From Sphingomonas sp. (lineage in GTDB: Bacteria; Pseudomonadota; Alphaproteobacteria; Sphingomonadales; Sphingomonadaceae): 64,000 bases of DNA. The stretch is from NCBI GenBank assembly GCA_017418975.1, contig JAFOMG010000017.1, positions 1 through 64,000 on the forward strand, read 5' to 3'. How positions within the stretch are numbered: position 1 is the first letter of the stretch; each line of letters opens with the position of its first letter. Of this stretch, positions 59,237 through 64,000 are shown in pieces. The position numbers and the translations under genes were made by a program. The notes below the pieces were generated by a model. That model made no database searches. It had not been told where the DNA came from and was given only the letters and a program-made list of their open reading frames with translations.

Positions 59237-60076
59237 CTAGGCGTCGACGACCAGCTGATGCTGCTCGCCCAGGCCCGCAATCCCCAGCGAGACCCTGTCG
59301 CCCGGATTGAGCCAGACATTGGGCTGCTGGCCCAGCCCGACGCCCGGCGGCGTGCCGGTGGTGACGACGTCGCCTGGCTGCAGGCTCATGAAGCGGCTGA
59401 GATAGGACAAGATGAAGGCCGGCCGGAAGATCATCGTCGAAGTCGAGCCGTTCTGGTATCGCTTTCCGTTGACTTCCAGCCACATGTGCAGGTCGGCGAG
59501 GTCGCCGATCTCGTCCGGCGTCACCAGCCAGGGGCCGATCGGGCCGAAGCTGTCACAGCCCTTTCCCTTGTCCCATTGCGAGGATTGCAGCTGGAAGGAG
59601 CGCTCGGAGATGTCGTTGCAGACGAAATAGCCGGCGATCGCCGCCGTCGCCTCCGCCTCGTCGACATAGCGGCATTCGCTTCCGACCACGAACGCCAGCT
59701 CGACTTCCCAGTCAAGCTTGGTCGATCCCCTGGGCTTCAGGATTGGGTCGTTCGGCCCGGAGAGCGCGCTGGTCGCCTTCATGAACACGATCGGCTCGTC
59801 GGGAATGGCGGCGCCGGTCTCGGCGGCATGATCGGCATAGTTGAGCCCGATGCAGACGAACTTGCCCGGGCGCGCGACACAGGCGCCGAGCCGCGGATTG
59901 CCCTCGACCCGGGGCAGGCTCGCCGGATCGAGCGCGCGCAGCCGCGCCAGGCTTTCGGGCGCGATCGTGCCGCCATCGATGTCGGTGACGATGCCGCTCA
60001 GGTCGCGGATGGCGCCCGCGGCATCGAGAAGGCCGGGCCTCTCCTGGCCGATCGGGCCGAAACGCAGCAATTTCAT
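59237..60076 (-). CDS. FAH-family hydrolase, probable 2,4-diketo-3-deoxy-L-fuconate hydrolase
   Basis: A 279-aa enzyme with the FAH fold: CIGLNYADHAAE, metal ligands in DWEVELAFVVG and FVCNDISERSFQ, and GTPPGVG near the end. The start ATG follows AAGGAG. In oxidative L-fucose routes this enzyme splits 2,4-diketo-3-deoxyfuconate into pyruvate and lactate. The assignment rests on the neighbours: SDR dehydrogenase, lactonase, AKR, mutarotase and permease on the same strand. Last gene of the operon. Confidence 0.87.
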   Translation of the reverse strand: MKLLRFGPIGQERPGLLDAAGAIRDLSGIVTDIDGGTIAPESLARLRALDPASLPRVEGNPRLGACVARPGKFVCIGLNYADHAAETGAAIPDEPIVFMKATSALSGPNDPILKPRGSTKLDWEVELAFVVGSECRYVDEAEATAAIAGYFVCNDISERSFQLQSSQWDKGKGCDSFGPIGPWLVTPDEIGDLADLHMWLEVNGKRYQNGSTSTMIFRPAFILSYLSRFMSLQPGDVVTTGTPPGVGLGQQPNVWLNPGDRVSLGIAGLGEQHQLVVDA

Positions 60077-60101
60077 ACGCAAAGCTCCTTGGAACGCTCG
60101 A

Positions 60102-60839
60102 TCAGTTGGTCCAGCCCCCATCGATCACATGAATCTGGCCCGTCGTGAATGCAGCTTCTGGCGAGGCGAGATAGAGTGCCAGGGCGGCGACTTCGGCAGC
60201 CAGGCCGAGCCTGGCCATGGGCTGGCGCGCGACGAACGCGGCCAGCGCCGCGTCATAGTCTCCCGTCGCGCGCAACCGCTCGTGCAGGGACGGGGTCTCG
60301 ATCGTGCCCGGGCAGATCGCGTTGCAGCGTATGCCATGGCCGACAAAGTCCGCCGCGACCGCTTTGGTCAGGCCGATCACTCCGGCCTTGGTGACGCCAT
60401 AGGCGAAGCGATTGGGGACGCCCTTGATCGAGCTGGCGACCGACGACATGTTGATGATGCTCCCGCCGCCCCGCGCGATCATCGCGGGCAATGCGGCGCG
60501 CACGATCCGGTACATGCTCGTCAGGTTGAGGTCATGGGCCAGCGCCCAGTCGTCCGGCGCGCAATCGAGGATCGTTCCGCCCGGCACCGTGCCCGCGCAG
60601 TTGAACAGGATGTCGAGCGGGCCGGCACGCGCGAGCGCCTCGGCGATCGAGGTCGCGTCGCGCACGTCGAGCCGCGCCGTCTCGCAGCCGGCGATGCCGG
60701 CCAGGCCCGCCAGATTCACGTCCGTCGCCCACACCGTGGCGCCTTCGGCGGCAAAGCGCTCGGCGGTTGCCCGGCCGATGCCTTGCGCCGCCGCGGTCAC
60801 GAGCGCGGTCTTTCCTGCCAGCCGGCCGGGCTTCGTCAT
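60102..60839 (-). CDS. SDR oxidoreductase, probable 2-keto-3-deoxy-L-fuconate dehydrogenase
   Basis: A 245-aa short-chain dehydrogenase. It has the cofactor loop VTAAAQGIGRA, NCAG in the middle, Ser in INMSSVASS and the YxxxK pair in FAYGVTKAG, then GTIETPSL. The substrate is inferred from the fucose gene set. It starts 11 bases behind the lactonase stop. Confidence 0.88.
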   Translation of the reverse strand: MTKPGRLAGKTALVTAAAQGIGRATAERFAAEGATVWATDVNLAGLAGIAGCETARLDVRDATSIAEALARAGPLDILFNCAGTVPGGTILDCAPDDWALAHDLNLTSMYRIVRAALPAMIARGGGSIINMSSVASSIKGVPNRFAYGVTKAGVIGLTKAVAADFVGHGIRCNAICPGTIETPSLHERLRATGDYDAALAAFVARQPMARLGLAAEVAALALYLASPEAAFTTGQIHVIDGGWTN

Positions 60840-60850
60840 CCTTGTCTCCG

Positions 60851-61675
60851 TCAGATCCGATAGATGCGTGCCGCATTGGCACCGAGAATGGCCTTGCGCG
60901 CGCCGCCGCCGAAGGGCGCGAGCAGCGCGTCCGAGATGGCGAGCCAGTCCGCATAGCTGCCGGCCAGGGTCAGGACCGGCCAATCGCTCCCCCACAATAT
61001 CCGGCCGGCGCCGAACCGGCTCGCCACATGATCGAAATAGGGGGCGAGGGCGGCGGCATCGGTCTCCGCCGGGGCTTCGGTGAGCAACCCGGAGAGCTTG
61101 ACCGTCACATTGGGCGCGTCGGCCAGGGCGGAGATCGCGTCCATCCATTCGCCGCCGGGCGCGTCGCCGATCCGCGGCTTGCCGAAATGGTCGAGCACGA
61201 TCGATAGCTCGGGATGGCGCGCCGCGAGCACCCGGATCGCGGGCAGCTGCGCCGCGCGGACGAGCGCGTCGAAGACGAGGCCATGGCTCGCCATCGCGCG
61301 CAGCGCCGGGCGGACCGCGTCGCCCAATATCCATGCCGGATCGTCCAGGTCCTGCAGCATCGGGCGCAAACCGAGCAGCCCCGGCGTTCCCGCCAGCGCG
61401 GCGATGCGGGCCGGCGCGTCTTCGGCCGCAAGGTTGGTCCAGCCGACGACCCCGGCGATCCAGGGATGCCGGCCGGCATGGGCGAGCAGGAACTCGGTCT
61501 CCGCGAGGCTGGGGGCGGCCTGGACGAGGATCGCGGCGTCGATGCCGTGCGTCGCCAGGAGAGGCGCGAAGTCCTCCGGCTCATAGTCGCGGTGGAGGAT
61601 GCCGGCCTCCGGCGTCAGCCAGCCATAGTCCCCGCGCGCCGGCCGCCAGAGATGGAAGTGGGAATCGATGCGCAT
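60851..61675 (-). CDS. Amidohydrolase-2 family lactonase, probable L-fuconolactonase
   Basis: A 274-aa TIM-barrel hydrolase with HxH in IDSHFHLW, a His in IVLDHFGKPRI and Asp in LWGSDWPVL, the active-site set of fuconolactone/rhamnonolactone hydrolases. The ATG follows the AKR stop directly (TAGATG), so expression is coupled. It opens the lactone made by the dehydrogenase. Confidence 0.88.
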   Translation of the reverse strand: MRIDSHFHLWRPARGDYGWLTPEAGILHRDYEPEDFAPLLATHGIDAAILVQAAPSLAETEFLLAHAGRHPWIAGVVGWTNLAAEDAPARIAALAGTPGLLGLRPMLQDLDDPAWILGDAVRPALRAMASHGLVFDALVRAAQLPAIRVLAARHPELSIVLDHFGKPRIGDAPGGEWMDAISALADAPNVTVKLSGLLTEAPAETDAAALAPYFDHVASRFGAGRILWGSDWPVLTLAGSYADWLAISDALLAPFGGGARKAILGANAARIYRI

Positions 61676-62701
61676 CTAGCGGCCGGCCGGAACGGGCGCG
61701 GCTTCGGCGATCAGGCCGGCATCGCGAAGCGCCAGCCAGAATTCCGACGGAATGCGAAGCTGGTGGAGCTTGATCGTCTCCTCGACCTGCGCAGGCGCGC
61801 CCAGGCCGAGGATCACGCTGGCGACGGCGGGATGAGCGAGCGGGAATTGCAGTGCCGCGGCCGCGAGCGGGACCTGAAAGTCCCGGCAATGCGCCTCGAT
61901 CCTGGCGACGCGGGCCACCACGTCCGCCGGCGCCTCGCCATAATCGTAGCGCAATTCTCCGCTCTGCATCGTGCCGGTAGCGAGAATGCCCGAATTATAG
62001 GCGCCACCGATCACGACGGCGACCTGCCGCTCGAGGCAGAGCGGCAGGAACCGGTCCAGCGCGCCCTGCTCGAGCAAGGTGTAGCGGCCGGCGAGCAGCA
62101 TCACGTCGCAATCGGCCTGCTCGAGCGCTTCGAGGCCGGCCTGCCATTCATTTGCCCCCACGCCAAAGCCGGCGATCATTCCCTCGTCGCGCAGGCGGCG
62201 CAGCGCCTCGAAGCCCCGGCCCTGGGTCAACTGGTCGAAATAATGCGCGTTGCGCGCGCCATGCGTCCGCGCGCCGATGTCATGGACGAAGAGCAGGTCG
62301 ACCCTGGCCAGGCCCAGCCGCTGCAGGCTGTCCTCATGCGAGCGCAGAATGCCGTCATATGTATAGTCATAATGGCCGACAAAGGGCAGGGCGGATCGGA
62401 AGCCCAGCCGTTCGGCATCGCCCCGAAGCGCGGAATCCGCGCGCAGCAGGCGCCCCACCTTGGTCGACAGCACGATGCCCGGCCGCTCGCGCAGCGCATC
62501 GCCGGTCCGCCGCTCGCTCAGGCCATGGCCATAATGCGGCGCCGTATCGACATAGTTCATCCCCGCCGTCAGCGCGAGCTCGAGCGTGATCCTTGCCTGG
62601 AGATCGGTGATCGGATGATAGAGATTGCCGAGCGGCGCGGCGCCGAAGCCGATCTCGCTGACTTCGATCCTCGCGCGGGGAATGGTCCGGAGCGGAATCA
62701 C
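61676..62701 (-). CDS. Aldo/keto reductase, probable L-fucose (D-threo-aldose) dehydrogenase
   Basis: A 341-aa AKR with the tetrad Asp and Tyr in NYVDTAPHYGHGLSE, Lys in VLSTKVGRL and His in LLFVHDIG. The GTG start overlaps the stop of the mutarotase gene (GTGA); a longer frame upstream has no matching start signal. It would oxidise L-fucose to the lactone, the first committed step of the pathway. Confidence 0.88.
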   Translation of the reverse strand: MIPLRTIPRARIEVSEIGFGAAPLGNLYHPITDLQARITLELALTAGMNYVDTAPHYGHGLSERRTGDALRERPGIVLSTKVGRLLRADSALRGDAERLGFRSALPFVGHYDYTYDGILRSHEDSLQRLGLARVDLLFVHDIGARTHGARNAHYFDQLTQGRGFEALRRLRDEGMIAGFGVGANEWQAGLEALEQADCDVMLLAGRYTLLEQGALDRFLPLCLERQVAVVIGGAYNSGILATGTMQSGELRYDYGEAPADVVARVARIEAHCRDFQVPLAAAALQFPLAHPAVASVILGLGAPAQVEETIKLHQLRIPSEFWLALRDAGLIAEAAPVPAGR

Positions 62702-63036
62702 GGCGCGGGATGCTCGTCGAGCGCGAAGATCCGCGTCATCGGCAGCCATTTCGGGCCATCGGGCGCGATCGGCCGCTGATAAGCGCGCATCTCGGCTTCC
62801 CATTGCGCCACGATCGGCTGGAGATCGGGATCGAGAGGGGCCAGGCCGGCCGGCGCGATGTCGGCGAGCATGACCAGGCGGTCCGCGGCGCGCCAGATCT
62901 CCATGTCGCGATATCCGAGCTGATGGATGGCACGAATGACCTCCGGCCAGACGGCGCCGGGCAGGTGGCGCGCCTCATAGGCGGAGATCAGCTCCGAATC
63001 ATTTTCCAGGTCGAGCACGAACAGGGCGCGAGTCAT
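62698..63036 (-). CDS. L-rhamnose/L-fucose mutarotase
   Basis: A 112-aa protein of the RhaM-type mutarotase family: YEARHLPGAVWPEVIRAIHQLGYRDMEIW carries the His and the Trp of the active site, and MRAYQRP and the final Trp-Leu-Pro segment fit. It interconverts sugar anomers for the dehydrogenase. The start overlaps the permease stop (ATGA). Confidence 0.9.
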   Translation of the reverse strand: MTRALFVLDLENDSELISAYEARHLPGAVWPEVIRAIHQLGYRDMEIWRAADRLVMLADIAPAGLAPLDPDLQPIVAQWEAEMRAYQRPIAPDGPKWLPMTRIFALDEHPAP

Positions 63037-64000
63037 GCGGCATGTCCTTCGCGAAGCCGCAGCACGGCAAATGCCAGCACGCCGACAAAGGCGAGCGCCG
63101 GGACGAACATCATGTGGTGCACGCCGCCCACGCCCTCGGAGACGATGCCCATGAGAGGCGGCATCAGCGCGCCGCCGATGATCGCCATGACCAGGAAGGC
63201 CGCGCCGCTCTCGGTCTCGTCCTCCAGCCCTTCGACGCCGAGCGCGAAGATCGTCGGGAACATGATCGACATGAAGAAGCTGGTGAGCCAGAGCGCGCCC
63301 ACCGCGGGCATGCCGGTGGCGAGCGCGGCGAAGCCGCAGAGCATGATGTTCGCCCCCGCGTAGATCGCGAGCAGCCGTGCCGGCGCGACTCGCTTCTGCA
63401 GGAAGGCGCCGCTGAAGCGGCCGACCATCAGCATCCCGAGGCTTCCGGAGAGCAGGAACGCGGCGGTGCGCTCGCTCAGATGCGGAGCCTGCGCCTTGGT
63501 GAAGTCGATGAAGAAGCTCCAGACGCCGACCTGGGCTCCCACATAGAGGAAGAGCGCGATGATGGCCGCGAGCAGGCCGCGATGGCGAAGCACCGCGAAC
63601 ATGGAGCGGCTTTCGCCGCGCGCCGCCTTCGCCCGATCGAGCGCCGGGAAGCGCGTGCAGGCGATCAGCAGGGCGATGAGGCAGACCACCACGCCGATCG
63701 CGACATAGGGACCCTGCACGGCCGCCGCCGCGGCCGACCGCCATGCCGCGCGCTCGGCCGGCGCCATCGCGGCGATCTGGGCCTGGGTCCGTTCGTCCGT
63801 GGAGAAGATGAACAGCCCGCCGACGATCGGACCCAGGATCGCGCCGACGCCGTAGAAGGACTGGGCCAGATTCAGCCTCGCCGACGCCGTCTCCCGCGCC
63901 CCGAGGATCGTTACATAGGGGTTGGACGCGGTTTCGAGGAAAGCGAGCCCGATCGCGATCACGTACAGGGCGACGAGGAACAGGCCGAACAGCTCGGTGG
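63033..64000 (-). CDS. fucP: FucP-like L-fucose:H+ symporter, 5' part beyond window
   Basis: At least 322 residues of an MFS carrier. It contains GLAFLETASNPYVTILG, the hallmark of FucP-type sugar permeases, NLAQSFYGVGAILGPIVGG, and later helices up to LRLREGHAA. The frame is open to the right edge, so the N-terminal helices are missing. First gene, within the window, of the L-fucose operon. A fuconate dehydratase, expected for the full route, is not among the genes seen and may lie to the right. Confidence 0.88.
   Translation of the reverse strand, partial: TELFGLFLVALYVIAIGLAFLETASNPYVTILGARETASARLNLAQSFYGVGAILGPIVGGLFIFSTDERTQAQIAAMAPAERAAWRSAAAAAVQGPYVAIGVVVCLIALLIACTRFPALDRAKAARGESRSMFAVLRHRGLLAAIIALFLYVGAQVGVWSFFIDFTKAQAPHLSERTAAFLLSGSLGMLMVGRFSGAFLQKRVAPARLLAIYAGANIMLCGFAALATGMPAVGALWLTSFFMSIMFPTIFALGVEGLEDETESGAAFLVMAIIGGALMPPLMGIVSEGVGGVHHMMFVPALAFVGVLAFAVLRLREGHAA

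Overview
The window looks like a chromosome segment of a GC-rich alphaproteobacterium of the Sphingomonas type. Evidence: three sphingomonad-style TonB-dependent receptors with EIVVTG-like N-terminal boxes, Tat/Sec-exported polysaccharide enzymes next to them, FCD-type GntR regulators, and a non-isomerase L-fucose pathway. This lineage call is an inference from gene content and style.

Layout. (1) 1-3100: an initiator tRNA-Met with a large serine recombinase that ends inside it in antisense (one end of an integrated element), then a VapBC toxin-antitoxin pair. (2) 3-8 kb: two tandem amidases bracketed by a degenerate direct repeat, a lower-GC HEPN/LprI-like gene, and a 317-bp resolvase-derived repeat that recurs at 29.3 kb. 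(3) 8.1-19.9 kb: an unsaturated-uronide/polysaccharide utilisation locus (two lyase-like toroid enzymes, two GntR regulators, GH105, GPH-family transporter, ROK sugar kinase, TonB receptor). Its three divergent promoters carry related palindromic sites. (4) 20-28.8 kb: an SMR exporter, then a minus-strand run of TonB receptor, YfcC-type carrier, CocE/NonD hydrolase and LysR, divergent from a CapA-family gene. (5) 28.8-30.5 kb: gene relics (EAL domain, resolvase, isocitrate/isopropylmalate-dehydrogenase-like).

(6) 30.5-45.7 kb is the most interesting part: a dedicated export system (HlyD-type adaptor plus C39-peptidase ABC transporter) with three 179-281 aa proteins that all start with the same canonical double-glycine leader but have unrelated C-terminal parts. 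They are embedded among candidate processing/immunity genes: two exported S9-like serine hydrolases and a relic of a third, an exported alpha/beta hydrolase, an M16-like metalloprotease, a Fic protein, a 55-aa two-helix AT-rich ORF and a small protein directly behind the third cargo. Two of the three cargos carry, shortly after the cleavage site, a motif resembling the TonB box of the receptors in this same window. I read it as a polymorphic, colicin-V-like large-bacteriocin island; function is inferred, not shown.

(7) 45.9-59.2 kb: a small secreted protein, a 7TM-DISM-like membrane protein, a CGNR regulator, a TonB receptor with a PI-PLC-like enzyme, a GPH-type transporter and a tandem TetR regulator, a nested palindromic repeat, a LuxR regulator and a divergent MocR/EamA pair. 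(8) 59.2-64 kb: an L-fucose oxidation operon on the minus strand (permease, mutarotase, dehydrogenase, lactonase, SDR, FAH hydrolase), cut by the right edge of the window.
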